Source of the DNA: PALSA-505 sp963762615 | Lineage (GTDB): Bacteria; Actinomycetota; Actinomycetes; Streptosporangiales; Streptosporangiaceae | DNA: 64,000 nt | Assembly: GCA_963762615.1 (NCBI GenBank) | Contig: CAVXLG010000013.1 | Coordinates: 1,488,001 to 1,552,000 of the forward strand | Direction of reading: 5' to 3' | Shown: one piece after another, positions 52,796 to 61,413 of the stretch | How positions within the stretch are numbered: position 1 is the stretch's first letter | Layout: every line of letters starts with the position of its first letter | Position numbers and translations under genes: made by a program | Notes under the pieces: model-generated | What the model saw: the letters and a program-made list of their open reading frames with translations, nothing else | Told to the model about the DNA's origin: nothing | The model's database searches: none

Positions 52796-53602
52796 GTGGA
52801 CGCTCGTTCGGCTCTCTTCGACCTCTACGGCGATCACCTGCGTTCGCGGGGCGCACAAGCGCCCGTCGCGGCGCTGGTGCGGCTGCTCGCCAGCCTCGGC
52901 ATCGCCGCGCCCGCGGTCCGCACCGCCATCTCCCGGATGGTCAGGCAGGGCTGGCTCGACCCGGTACGGGTACCCGCAGGGGCCGGCTACGCGCTCACTC
53001 CCCGGGCCACCCGGAGGCTGGACGAGGCGGCCGAGCGGATCTACCAGCACGGCAGCCGGAACTGGGACGGCGGCTGGCATCTGGTGGTGGTCGAGCGGGT
53101 GCGCGAGCGGGCCCGCCGGGAACGGGTACAGGCCAGCCTCAGGTACCTGGGATACGCGCAGCTGGACGAGACGACCTGGCTCAGCCCGCGGCCCTCCACC
53201 GAGCTGCAGGCCCTGCGGGAGGCCGAGCGGATCCGGGTGGAACCGTTCGCGGCCAGGTATGACGGCGACCCGCGTGGCCTGCTGGCCAGGGCCTGGGACC
53301 TGGACGGCCTGGCCCGCGCCTATCAGAGCTGGCTCGCGGAGGCCCGCGAACTCGTCGAGCCGGTCGGCGCGGACGCGCCCGACGAGGCGATCTTCGCGGC
53401 CCGCAGCAGGCTCGTGCACGAATGGCGGAAGTTCCTTTTCCGCGACCCGGGACTGCCCGCCGAGCTGCTCCCCGAGCACTGGCCGGGCACCGAGGCGACG
53501 GAGTTCTTCCACGTGGAATCGACCCGCCTGCTGCCTGCCGCGTCCCGTTTCGTGGACGGTTGCCTGCTGGTCACCGGCAGCCGGGCCGCGCACCCGGGCT
53601 GA
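52796..53602 (+). CDS. PaaX-family transcriptional regulator
   Basis: 268 aa. N-terminal winged helix (FDLYGDHLRSRGAQAPVAALVRLLASLGIAAPAVRTAISRM, quoted in parts) and the PaaX central and C-terminal domains (WDGGWHLVVVE, LRYLGYAQLDETTWLSPRP, WRKFLFRDPGLPAELLPEHWPG). PaaX represses phenylacetyl-CoA catabolism in proteobacteria, but no paa genes are here, so the target is unknown. GTG start without Shine-Dalgarno. Confidence 0.9.
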   Translation: MDARSALFDLYGDHLRSRGAQAPVAALVRLLASLGIAAPAVRTAISRMVRQGWLDPVRVPAGAGYALTPRATRRLDEAAERIYQHGSRNWDGGWHLVVVERVRERARRERVQASLRYLGYAQLDETTWLSPRPSTELQALREAERIRVEPFAARYDGDPRGLLARAWDLDGLARAYQSWLAEARELVEPVGADAPDEAIFAARSRLVHEWRKFLFRDPGLPAELLPEHWPGTEATEFFHVESTRLLPAASRFVDGCLLVTGSRAAHPG

Positions 53603-53670
53603 GGAGGCCGCAGCGTGCGCCGCTGGCCGTCGCCGGTCAGCAGCAGCCGGCCTGACGGGTAAATGATCAC

Positions 53671-54267
53671 TCAGCGGTAGGCGCCGCGCCGGAAGCAGCC
53701 GACCAGGTGATCATCGACGATGCCGCAGGACTGCATCGTCGAGTAGACCGTCACCGGCCCGGCGAACGCGAACCCCCGCTGCTTGAGCTCCCGTGACAGT
53801 GCCTTCGATTCCGCGGTAGTCGCGGGCAGGTCGTCCATCGTCTGCGGGGGCGCCAGGCCGTCCCTGGCTTGCTCCGCGTATTCCCAGACCAGCGCGGCCA
53901 GCCCGGCGGGAAGCTGAAGCGCGGCACGCGCGTTGCGGATGGCCGCCTCGATCTTGGCCCGGTTGCGTATGATGCCGCTGTCGGCCATCAGCCGGGCCAC
54001 GTCGGCGGGACCGTAGCCGGCCACGGCGTCAATCCGGAATCCGTCGAACGCCGCGCGGAAGTTCTCCCGCTTGCGCAGGATCGTCAGCCAGGACAGGCCG
54101 GACTGGAACGCCTCCAGGGACAGCCGTTCGAACATCTCGGTGTCGTCGTGAACCGGCCGGCCCGACTCATCGTCGTGATAGCTCATGTAGTCCGGGCTGC
54201 TCAGCCCCCACGGGCAGCGCGGCCGGCCGTCCGCGCCGGGGACCGGACCGGCACTGGGACCGGTCAT
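53671..54267 (-). CDS. tag: DNA-3-methyladenine glycosylase I
   Basis: 198 aa HhH-superfamily base-excision enzyme removing 3-methyladenine. Motifs: RCPWGLSSPDYMSYHDDE.GRPV (Zn Cys/His N-terminus), LSLEAFQSGLSWLTIL, FDGFRIDAVAGYG, IIRNRAKI, LKQRGFAFAGPVTVYSTMQSCGIVDDHLVGC. ATG overlaps the upstream gene stop by 4 bp. Same neighbourhood as in mycobacteria. Confidence 0.94.
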   Translation of the reverse strand: MTGPSAGPVPGADGRPRCPWGLSSPDYMSYHDDESGRPVHDDTEMFERLSLEAFQSGLSWLTILRKRENFRAAFDGFRIDAVAGYGPADVARLMADSGIIRNRAKIEAAIRNARAALQLPAGLAALVWEYAEQARDGLAPPQTMDDLPATTAESKALSRELKQRGFAFAGPVTVYSTMQSCGIVDDHLVGCFRRGAYR

Positions 54268-55115
54268 CCGGCGTCCTCTTCCCCGGCCGGCACCCGCGGC
54301 GGATCCTCGGCCGGGCGTTCGGCCGAGTCCCGGTCCGGGCCTTCGCGCGGGCCGCCCGGCGGCCGGTCGCCCGGCGGCGGATTGCCCGCGGCGGCACCGC
54401 CCAGGCCGAACCGCTCCGCATCCCGGGCGCCCGGGGACTGCCGCTGGGTCGCGGGCTCATCCCCCAGGCCCGACGACGGCTCCTCGCCGGCCTCGGCCGG
54501 CCGCGCGTCGCGCGGACGAGGGACAGGCCCGGGCGACGGCCCGTCCTCAGGGCGGGAGCCGGGACCACCGGGCAGCCGCGCGTCCCGGGGGCGGAAGCCG
54601 GAACCACCGGGTGGCCGCACGTCCCGGGGGCGGAAGCCGGAACCACCGGGTGGCCGCACGTCCCGGGGACCCGGGCCGCCGGGCGAGGGCGCCACCCGCG
54701 GAAACAGGCCCGGGGGCCGCATATCCCCGGTACCCGAGCCGGAGCCGCCGGGCGCCGGGCCGGGCGTTCCGGCGCGCTCGGGGTGGCCGAGGCCGTAGGC
54801 GCGCTGGCGTCCCGCAGGCGACGCCGCCTCCAGGTTCGCCACCTTCTGGCGCAGTGCGGTGATCTCTATATCGCGTTCGGTCAGCGCCTCGGCGATGCGG
54901 TTCAGCGCCTCGTCGGTCGCCTGGACGCTGTACCCCCAGAGCGCCAGCGGCGGGCGGAACAGCACGACATCCGTGGCCGCTACCTCGTCCAGCTTGACCG
55001 GAGCGTAGTCAGCCTGGAACAAGGCCAGCTCGCCGCCACGGCCGAGCGCGACGGCGATCACTCCGGCCAGCACCGCCGCTGCGGCGACCAGCATGACCAC
55101 AGGCACATAAGGCAT
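54264..55115 (-). CDS. Membrane-anchored DivIVA-like protein with Pro/Arg-rich repeats
   Basis: 283 aa from ATG 55115. One N-terminal helix (VPVVMLVAAAAVLAGVIAVAL), a short DivIVA-like segment (VLFRPPLALWGYSVQATDEALNRIAEALTERD; about 52-83) and a coiled-coil start (ITALRQKVANLEA). The C-terminal half is low-complexity, with three tandem 13-residue units GGSGFRPRDVRPP and variants. The position next to tag and folP2 matches mycobacterial Rv1209. The function is unknown; a wall-growth scaffold role is speculative. Confidence 0.75.
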   Translation of the reverse strand: MPYVPVVMLVAAAAVLAGVIAVALGRGGELALFQADYAPVKLDEVAATDVVLFRPPLALWGYSVQATDEALNRIAEALTERDIEITALRQKVANLEAASPAGRQRAYGLGHPERAGTPGPAPGGSGSGTGDMRPPGLFPRVAPSPGGPGPRDVRPPGGSGFRPRDVRPPGGSGFRPRDARLPGGPGSRPEDGPSPGPVPRPRDARPAEAGEEPSSGLGDEPATQRQSPGARDAERFGLGGAAAGNPPPGDRPPGGPREGPDRDSAERPAEDPPRVPAGEEDAG

Positions 55116-55132
55116 CGTGTCATGCTCAACGG

Positions 55133-55677
55133 GTGAAGTCGCCCGCACCCGGCCCGGTGCTTCCCGGCGGCACCGTGGTGGCCGCGGCCGCCAGCGACCT
55201 GCCGGCCGCGGTGAGCGCCATCGCCGGGGGGCCGGCCTGATCGACCTGTGGGACGCCGGCCGGCAGACGGTGACCGAGGTCCGGCGGCGCTATCCGCGCG
55301 TCCTGGCCTGCGCGCAGGCCGACTGGGCCGGGCTGGTCCGCGACCCGGCCGCCGCCCGGCGGACCGGGGCATTGCTCATCTGCGCCGGCCCGGCGGCAGC
55401 CGCCGGCGCCGAGGCGGGCGGGATCGGCCGCGGCCGCATCCTGGTCGAGGCCGGGCCTGCGCGGGCCGCGAGCCTGATCGCGGCCGGCTGGCAGGTGATC
55501 GTGCGCGCGGACGAGGTGGCGGGCCCGCACGCGTCGGCCGCGGTGGCCGCGCTGTCGTGCTGGCTCGGCGCGGCGGCGGTGCGCAGCCGTTACGTGGCCG
55601 CCGCCCGGCGGGCGATCGACATGGCCGGCTCGATCAGCGGAACACGCCCGGTCCCTGATGGTTATGCGCGTCTTTGA
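55133..55677 (+). CDS. Dihydropteroate-synthase-like (FolP2) remnant, frameshifted
   Basis: About 181 aa after repair, against about 300 in FolP2. The N-terminal frame (VKSPAPGPVLPGGTVVAAAASDL..., from GTG 55133) and C-terminal frame (LIDLWDAGRQTVTEVRRRYP..., VAALSCWLGAAAVRSRYVAAARRAIDMAGSISGTRP; parts) are joined by one missing G in the G-run near 55226-55231. The end resembles the last helices of DHPS, and synteny (between Rv1209-like and LOG genes) supports folP2. The pterin and pABA motifs are not recognisable. Probably a degenerate non-catalytic copy. Its 3' end overlaps the convergent LOG gene by 44 bp. Confidence 0.5.
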
Positions 55678-56401
55678 TGATCTGCGCGACCTCGGCAGGG
55701 TCGTCCGCGACATGAAGCAGGTCCGGATCTGACACGGAGATCTTCTCCTCGGCCAGCAGCGATTCCCGGATCCAGGACAGCAGGCCGGCCCAGTACTCGC
55801 TGTCGACGAGCACGATCGGGAACTTCGTGATCTTCCCGGTCTGCACCAGGGTCAGAGCCTCGAACAGCTCGTCCAGCGTGCCGAACCCGCCGGGCAGCAC
55901 GACGAAGGCCTGCGAGTACTTGATGAAGATGGTCTTGCGGACGAAGAAGTAGCGGAACTCGATCCCGATGTTGACATAGTCGTTGAGCCCCTGCTCCTGC
56001 GGAAGCTCGATGCCCAGCCCCACGGACGCGCCGCCGGCGCCGGCCGCGCCCTTGTTGGCCGCCTCCATGATGCCGGGACCGCCTCCGGTGATGACGGCGT
56101 ATCCGGCCCGCGCGAGTTCGGCGCCGATCCGCTCGGCCCGCTGGTAGTCAGCCGAATCGAGCCGGGCGCGCGCCGAGCCGAACACCGAGACCGCGGGCCC
56201 AAGCTCGGCGAGCAGCCCGAAGCCCTCGACGAACTCCGCCGTGATCCGCATCACCCGCCACGGGTCGGTGTGCACCCAGTCGGCGGGCCCGCGCCGGTCC
56301 AGCAGCCGCTGGTCGGTCGTGGTCTGCGGAATGTGCCTGCCACGCAGCGTCGCGGGCCCCTGACGGCGGGCCCGCCTGCCCGGCTCTGTGTTAGCGCTCA
56401 T
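55634..56401 (-). CDS. LOG-family protein (TIGR00730, cytokinin-riboside phosphoribohydrolase-like)
   Basis: 255 aa Rossmann-fold protein with the diagnostic GGGPGIMEAANKGA (about 102-115) and PGGFGTLDELFEALTLVQTGKI (about 170-190). LOG enzymes hydrolyse nucleoside monophosphates to base and ribose-5-P. GGGGAG precedes the ATG. The ortholog of mycobacterial Rv1205 is a LOG whose product is a proteasome substrate. Confidence 0.9.
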   Translation of the reverse strand: MSANTEPGRRARRQGPATLRGRHIPQTTTDQRLLDRRGPADWVHTDPWRVMRITAEFVEGFGLLAELGPAVSVFGSARARLDSADYQRAERIGAELARAGYAVITGGGPGIMEAANKGAAGAGGASVGLGIELPQEQGLNDYVNIGIEFRYFFVRKTIFIKYSQAFVVLPGGFGTLDELFEALTLVQTGKITKFPIVLVDSEYWAGLLSWIRESLLAEEKISVSDPDLLHVADDPAEVAQIIKDAHNHQGPGVFR

Positions 56402-56461
56402 GGTCTCCCCTACGGTAGCCGGGCGGGGCCGGTGACCAGGCCAGGCTTGGCTACCCGCTGG

Positions 56462-57331
56462 TCAGGGAGCCAGGCCGTGATCGCGGAGGATCTCGTTGAG
56501 AGCCAGCTTGTCATGCACGCTGCCCTCGGGCAGGCGCTTGAGCACCAGCATGCAGGGCATGCCGAACGTCCCTCCGGGAAAGTCGCGCATCCGGGTGCCG
56601 CCGACGCAGACCGACCACGCGGGCGCCTCCCCCGGGGGCAGCTCCTCGCCGGTCTGCACGTCGATGACGTGCGTGCTCTTGGTCAGCATCGTGCCCGAGC
56701 CGAGCTTGGCGCCGCGCCGGACCCTGGCCCCCTCGACGACCATGCTGCGGGATCCGATGTAGGCCTCGTCCTCCACCACCACGGGGACCGCGTTCGGCGG
56801 CTCCAGTACGCCGCCGATGCCGACTCCCCCGGACAGGTGGACGTTCTTGCCTATCTGCGCGCACGACCCGACGGTGGCCCAGGTGTCTACCATGGTGCCC
56901 TCGTCCACGTAGCCGCCGATGTTGACGAACGAGGGCATCAGCACCACTCCCGGCGCGATGTAGGCCCCCCAGCGCGCGATGGCGCCGGGCACCACCCGGA
57001 CGCCGTCCAGCCGGGTCTTCAGCGGCACCCGGTCGTGATAGCGGAAGTCGCCCGCCTGCGACCGGGCCATCGGGAGCAGCCGGAAGGCGAGCAGGATGGC
57101 CCGCTTGGCGCGTTCGTCCACCACGATCTCGCCGGTGGCCGGATCCGGGCGGGCCACCCTCGCGGCGCCCTGGTCCAGCGCGTCCACCGCCGCGATCACC
57201 GCGGCCCGCGCCGCGGAGTCGTCCGGGCTCAGCTCGGCACGGGCCTGCCACAGCTGGTCGATCTGCGGCGAAAGCGCGCTGCCGTCCGGGCTGCCGTCCG
57301 GCCCGGCCGGGGCCGGCTGCGACTGTCTCAT
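56462..57331 (-). CDS. dapD: Tetrahydrodipicolinate N-succinyltransferase
   Basis: 289 aa left-handed beta-helix acyltransferase of the actinobacterial DapD class, making N-succinyl-L-2-amino-6-oxopimelate for lysine and peptidoglycan. Hexapeptide repeats run from WGAYIAPGVVLMPSFVNIG (about 120) to MLTKSTHVIDVQTGE; SVCVGGTRMRDFPGGTFGMPC is the C-terminal signature. ATG 57331 with TAGGCT 8 nt upstream (leaderless). It cooperates with DapC at 58.6 kb. Confidence 0.94.
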   Translation of the reverse strand: MRQSQPAPAGPDGSPDGSALSPQIDQLWQARAELSPDDSAARAAVIAAVDALDQGAARVARPDPATGEIVVDERAKRAILLAFRLLPMARSQAGDFRYHDRVPLKTRLDGVRVVPGAIARWGAYIAPGVVLMPSFVNIGGYVDEGTMVDTWATVGSCAQIGKNVHLSGGVGIGGVLEPPNAVPVVVEDEAYIGSRSMVVEGARVRRGAKLGSGTMLTKSTHVIDVQTGEELPPGEAPAWSVCVGGTRMRDFPGGTFGMPCMLVLKRLPEGSVHDKLALNEILRDHGLAP

Positions 57332-57339
57332 GGCGACGC

Positions 57340-57370
57340 AGCCTATCTGGCCCGCTGGTACCGGTACGGT
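57340..57370. promoter_or_regulatory. Back-to-back leaderless promoters of dapD and the secreted-protein gene
   Basis: TAGGCT on the minus strand (57340-57345) lies 8 nt before the dapD ATG, and TACGGT on the plus strand (57365-57370) lies 8 nt before the GTG at 57379. Only 47 bp separate the two start codons. Confidence 0.55.
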
Positions 57371-57378
57371 CTGATGAT

Positions 57379-58229
57379 GTGCCGAAGAGACGTTCACGGC
57401 CGCTGCGCGCCGCGGCGATCTCGATCGCCCTCGCGCTGGTGGCCGCCGTCGGCGGGTACCTGATCTTCCACCACGTCACGCTGACGCAGAGCGGCTGCGA
57501 ATCCGGCGGCCGCCGGGCCGTCGCACTCGACACCGACCAGGCCGCGATCGCGGCCACCATCGCCGGGGTCGCGCACTCGCGCAGGCTCCCGGCCGGCGCG
57601 GTCACCATCGCCTACGCGACCGCCATGCAGGAATCGCACCTGCACAACCTGCGCTACGGCGACCTGGACTCGATCGGGGTGTTCCAGCAGCGCCCGTCGC
57701 AGGGCTGGGGCAGCCGCCGTCACCTCGCCGACCCGGTGTACGCGACCGGCAAGTTCTTCGCCGCGCTCGTCAAGGTGCCCGACTACCTGCGGATTCCGCT
57801 CTACCAGGCGGCCCAGGACGTGCAGCACAGCGCGGATGGCTCGGCCTACCAGAACTACCAGCAGCAGGCGGCGAGCATGTCCGGAGCGTTCACCGGCGGC
57901 CGGCCGCACGCGGTCTGGTGCTGGTTTGCGGCCGGCCGGCCGGGATCGCCGGACGTCGGGCCGGTGCGGCGGCAGTTGCTGCGCACGTTCGGGCCGCTGG
58001 ACGTGCGGCGGCCGGCCGGGACCCGGGCGGCTCGCGCGATCCGGCGACGGACGTTCGCGTCGTGCATCGCGCGGCGGGCTGGGCGGTGGCAAGCTGGCTG
58101 GTAACGCACGCCGCGACCTACCGGATCAGCAACGTGCGCTACGCCGGCTATCAATGGAGCCAGACGGCGGGCCGCCGGGGCTGGACGCAGGATAATTCGG
58201 CGCCTTCCGGTAGCGTCGAACTGCGCTGA
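57379..58229 (+). CDS. Secreted/membrane-anchored lysozyme-like protein, frameshifted
   Basis: About 283 aa after repair. N-terminal signal anchor (AAISIALALVAAVGGYLIF), then MQESHLHNLRYGDLDSIGVFQQRPSQGWG, a goose-lysozyme/transglycosylase-like segment with a Glu, and YATGKFFAALVKVPDY. Such actinobacterial proteins are often mislabelled heavy-metal transporter. The C-terminus HRAAGWAVASWLVTHAATYRI...YAGYQW is in the other frame; one missing base near 58040 (next to GATCCGG) fits. GTG start with TACGGT 8 nt upstream. Confidence 0.65.
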
Positions 58230-58269
58230 TAACCTACCGGCCAGGGCCGGTCTATTGAGGAGTTCACAC

Positions 58270-58596
58270 GTGACGTACATCATCGCGCAGCCCTGCGTCG
58301 ATGTGCTCGACAAGTCATGCATCGAAGAGTGCCCCGTGGACTGCATCTACGAGGGCGAGCGCATGCTCTACATCCACCCGGATGAGTGCGTGGACTGCGG
58401 TGCGTGCGAGCCCGTCTGCCCGGTGGAGGCGATCTTCTACGAGGACGATGTTCCTGACCAGTGGAAGGACTACTACAAGGCTAACGTCGAGTTCTTCACC
58501 GATCTCGGCTCGCCTGGCGGCGCGTCCAAGGTAGGCAAGATCAACAAGGATCACCCGATCATCGCGGTGCTCCCGCCGCAGGAAGACGAGAGCTGA
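58270..58596 (+). CDS. fdxA: Seven-iron ferredoxin FdxA
   Basis: 108 aa electron carrier with a [3Fe-4S] and a [4Fe-4S] cluster. Cysteines in QPCVDVLDKSCIEECPVDCIYEG and CVDCGACEPVCPVEA follow the FdxA pattern. GTG 58270 has GAGGAG seven bases upstream. Its TGA overlaps the putative CTG start of dapC (CTGA), so the two are coupled, an arrangement known in actinomycetes. Confidence 0.94.
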   Translation: MTYIIAQPCVDVLDKSCIEECPVDCIYEGERMLYIHPDECVDCGACEPVCPVEAIFYEDDVPDQWKDYYKANVEFFTDLGSPGGASKVGKINKDHPIIAVLPPQEDES

Positions 58597-59699
58597 CCGT
58601 CGCCGGCCGGCTGCCGCGGTACAACTGGGATCTGCTCGCCCCCTACCGGGAGAAGGCAGCCGAGCACCCGGCCGGGATCGTGGACCTGTCGGTCGGCACG
58701 CCGGTAGATTCGGTACCGCAGGTCATCCGGGAGGCACTGGCCGCCGCGGCCGACTGTCCCGGTTACCCGGCAACGCACGGCACCCGGCGGCTGCGCGAGG
58801 CGGCCGCGGGCTGGCTCGCCCGCTCGCACGGCGTGACCGTCGCGCCCGATGCGGTGCTGCCGGTGATCGGCACCAAGGAATTCATCGCCTGGCTGCCCGC
58901 TCTGCTGGGCTGCGGGCCGGGCGATACCGTGGTACACCCGGAGCTGGCCTACCCGACGTACCAGGCCGGCGCGCTGCTGGCCGGCGCGCGGGCGGTGGCC
59001 GCCGACGGGCTGGTCTCGCTCGGCCCGGAGCGGGTCCGCCTGATCTGGGTGAACTCGCCCGCGAACCCGACCGGCCGGGTGCTGCCCGCCGGGCACCTGG
59101 CGAAGATGGCAGCCTGGGCGCGGGAACGCGGCGCGGTCCTGGCCTCCGACGAGTGCTACATCGACCTCGGCTTCGAGGCAACTGCCCTGTCGGTCTTGCA
59201 CCCGGACGCCTGCGGCGGGTCGCACCAGGGACTGCTCGCCGTGTTCTCGCTGTCCAAGCGGTCCAACCTGGCCGGGTACCGGGCCGGTTTCGTGACCGGC
59301 GACCCGGCGCTGATCGGCCGGCTGCTGGAGATCCGCCGTCACGCCGGGATGATCGTGCCGGCCCCGGTCCAGGCCGCGATGACCGCCGCCCTGGACGACG
59401 ACTCGCACGCGGCGGCGCAGCGGGACAGGTACGCGGCCCGGCGCGGCCTGCTGCGGGACGCACTGCAGCTGGCCGGGTGGCGGACCGAGCACTCGCAGGC
59501 CGGCCTGTACCTGTGGGCGGTGCACCCGGGATACGACTGCTGGGGCTCGGTCGCGGCGCTCGCCGGGGCCGGGATCCTGGTCGCCCCAGGCGACTTTTAC
59601 GGCCCGGCCGGCGCCCAGCACATCCGGGTGGCGCTGACCGCCACCGACGAGCGGGTCCGGTCGGCGTCCGCCCGGCTGGCCGGGCTGGCCGCCCGTTAG
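58593..59699 (+). CDS. dapC: Succinyldiaminopimelate aminotransferase DapC, probable CTG start
   Basis: Fold-type I PLP aminotransferase of the lysine/DAP pathway, 368 aa from CTG 58593 (LTVAGRLPRYNWDLLAPYREKA, in parts). PLP lysine in FSLSKRSNLAGYRAG; VNSPANPTGRVLP binds PLP ring and substrate; SDECYIDLG carries the Asp pair. Homologues need these 29 N-terminal residues, which the first NTG start (GTG 58680) would remove. GGAAG lies about 8 nt before the CTG, which overlaps the fdxA stop. Confidence 0.9.
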   Translation: MTVAGRLPRYNWDLLAPYREKAAEHPAGIVDLSVGTPVDSVPQVIREALAAAADCPGYPATHGTRRLREAAAGWLARSHGVTVAPDAVLPVIGTKEFIAWLPALLGCGPGDTVVHPELAYPTYQAGALLAGARAVAADGLVSLGPERVRLIWVNSPANPTGRVLPAGHLAKMAAWARERGAVLASDECYIDLGFEATALSVLHPDACGGSHQGLLAVFSLSKRSNLAGYRAGFVTGDPALIGRLLEIRRHAGMIVPAPVQAAMTAALDDDSHAAAQRDRYAARRGLLRDALQLAGWRTEHSQAGLYLWAVHPGYDCWGSVAALAGAGILVAPGDFYGPAGAQHIRVALTATDERVRSASARLAGLAAR

Positions 59700-59768
59700 C
59701 CCTCCGGCCGGCCCGGGGGCGCGGGTAACCCGTTACCGGGCGCGGGCCGGCGCTCATAGGCTGGCGGG

Positions 59769-61172
59769 ATGTTCCGGCTTTACGACACCCGCAGCAAGCA
59801 GGCCGAGGCGGTCCGGCCGTTTCACCGGGGCGAGCTGCGGATGTACACCTGCGGACCGACCGTCTACCGGTACGCGCACGTGGGGAACCTGCGCTCGTAC
59901 CTGCTGTCCGACCTGATCCGGCGGACGGCGGAGCGCCGCGGGATCCAGGTGACCGGCTGCCAGAACATCACCGATGTCGGCCACCTGGCCGACGACGCCG
60001 GCGGCGACGCGCCAGGCGAGGACAAGATGCTGGCTGCGGCGCGGGCCGAGGGCAGGCCCGCCCTGCAGGTCGCCCGGCACTACGAGGACGCGTTCCGCGC
60101 CGACCTGGCCGCGCTGAACATCCGCCCGGCAGAGCACTCGCCCCGGGCCTCCGAATCGATCGGGCTGATGATCGACCTGATCACCAGGCTGATCGAGATG
60201 GGGCACGCCTACCGGGCCGCCGACGGGTCGGTGCTGTTCGACGCCCGCTCGTTCCGCGGCTACGGGGAGCTGTCCGGGAACCGGCTGGCCGACCTGGTTC
60301 CCGGCTACCGGTCGGGCGGCAGCGTGGACGCCAGCAAGAGATTCCACGCCGACTGGGCGCTGTGGAAACCCGCGGCCGGGCGCACCGAGCTCACCTGGCC
60401 GGCGCCGTGGGGGACCGGCTTCCCCGGCTGGCATACCGAATGCTCGGCCATGTCGCTGCGCTATCTCGGCGAGCATATTGACATCCACACCGGCGGCATC
60501 GACCTGCGCTTCCCGCACCACGAGAACGAGCGGGCCCAGTCCAACGCGGTCACCGGGCACGAGGTGGTCCGGCAGTGGGTGCACGGCGAGCACCTGCTGT
60601 TCGAGGGCCGCAAGATGGCGAAGTCGACGGGGAACGTGGTGCTGCTGTCCGACCTGGCAGCGCGCGGGATCGACCCGCTGGCGCTCCGGCTCGCCTTCCT
60701 CGAGCATCGCTACCGGCAGCAGATGAACCTCAGCTGGGACACCCTGGAGGCCGCGGACAAGACGCTGCGCCGGTGGCGGGAGCGGGTGGCCGAATGGGCG
60801 CGCTCGCCGAGCGCCGCCATGCCGTCGCGGTATGCAGGCGCGGTCACCGCGGCGTTCGACGACGACCTGGACACCGCGACCGGGCTGCGGACGCTGCGCG
60901 CGCTCGAGCGTGACGAGACCGTGCCGCCGGGTGCCAGGTTCGAGACGTTGGCGCACCTGGACCAGCTGCTCGGCCTCGATCTGGCCCGCGACATCGGCAA
61001 GCCCGTCCCGGTGCCGGAGCTGCCCGACGGCGCGGCCGGCCTGCTGGAGGCTCGCGGCAGGGCCCGTGCGGCCAGCGACTGGCCGGCCGCCGACCGGCTC
61101 CGCGACGCGCTGGCCGGGCTGGGGGTCACGGTCACCGACACCCCGTCCGGGCAGGTCTGGACCGTCCGCTAG
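59769..61172 (+). CDS. cysS: Cysteinyl-tRNA synthetase family protein
   Basis: 467 aa class I synthetase: HIGH-like YAHVGNLR, KMSKS-like KMAKSTGN, zinc site C28 (YTCGPTVY), a Cys in WHTECSAM and His/Glu in HHENERAQ, and a C-terminal helical DALR-type domain. The length and C-terminus favour CysS over the shorter mycothiol ligase MshC. Many actinomycetes have a second cysS; a housekeeping copy elsewhere cannot be excluded. ATG with TAGGCT 6 nt upstream. Confidence 0.88.
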   Translation: MFRLYDTRSKQAEAVRPFHRGELRMYTCGPTVYRYAHVGNLRSYLLSDLIRRTAERRGIQVTGCQNITDVGHLADDAGGDAPGEDKMLAAARAEGRPALQVARHYEDAFRADLAALNIRPAEHSPRASESIGLMIDLITRLIEMGHAYRAADGSVLFDARSFRGYGELSGNRLADLVPGYRSGGSVDASKRFHADWALWKPAAGRTELTWPAPWGTGFPGWHTECSAMSLRYLGEHIDIHTGGIDLRFPHHENERAQSNAVTGHEVVRQWVHGEHLLFEGRKMAKSTGNVVLLSDLAARGIDPLALRLAFLEHRYRQQMNLSWDTLEAADKTLRRWRERVAEWARSPSAAMPSRYAGAVTAAFDDDLDTATGLRTLRALERDETVPPGARFETLAHLDQLLGLDLARDIGKPVPVPELPDGAAGLLEARGRARAASDWPAADRLRDALAGLGVTVTDTPSGQVWTVR

Positions 61173-61413
61173 GCCGCGGCCGGGCACGCGCGGACAGGCG
61201 GCTTTCCGTGAGATTCGCCCATGTCCGTTCAGGACGAAAAAGACGCAACGATGATCGCATAAACTGTGGCAATACGCAACGAATCGCCATGCTGACGCAA
61301 GAACGCTACGTGCTCATTGCTCCGCCGCGCCCCCTAGGCTGGACGCCGGGCAAGGCGGGCGGCGGGCCGCGGTGCTGCACGCTCGGGCCGCGGCCAGGTA
61401 GGGAGGAATCACG
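61173..61413. other. Intergenic region upstream of rocD
   Basis: 241 bp that is clearly AT-richer around 61205-61320 (CGAAAAAGACGC, GATCGCATAAACTGTGGCAAT). It likely holds the rocD promoter and perhaps an Lrp/ArgR-type binding site; no exact dyad was identified and no ORF is supported. Confidence 0.4.

Noticed and set aside
54264..55115. Secretory PE/PPE-like protein
   Set aside because: The Pro-rich C-terminus is low complexity; the N-terminal helix and DivIVA-like segment fit the Rv1209-type neighbour better.
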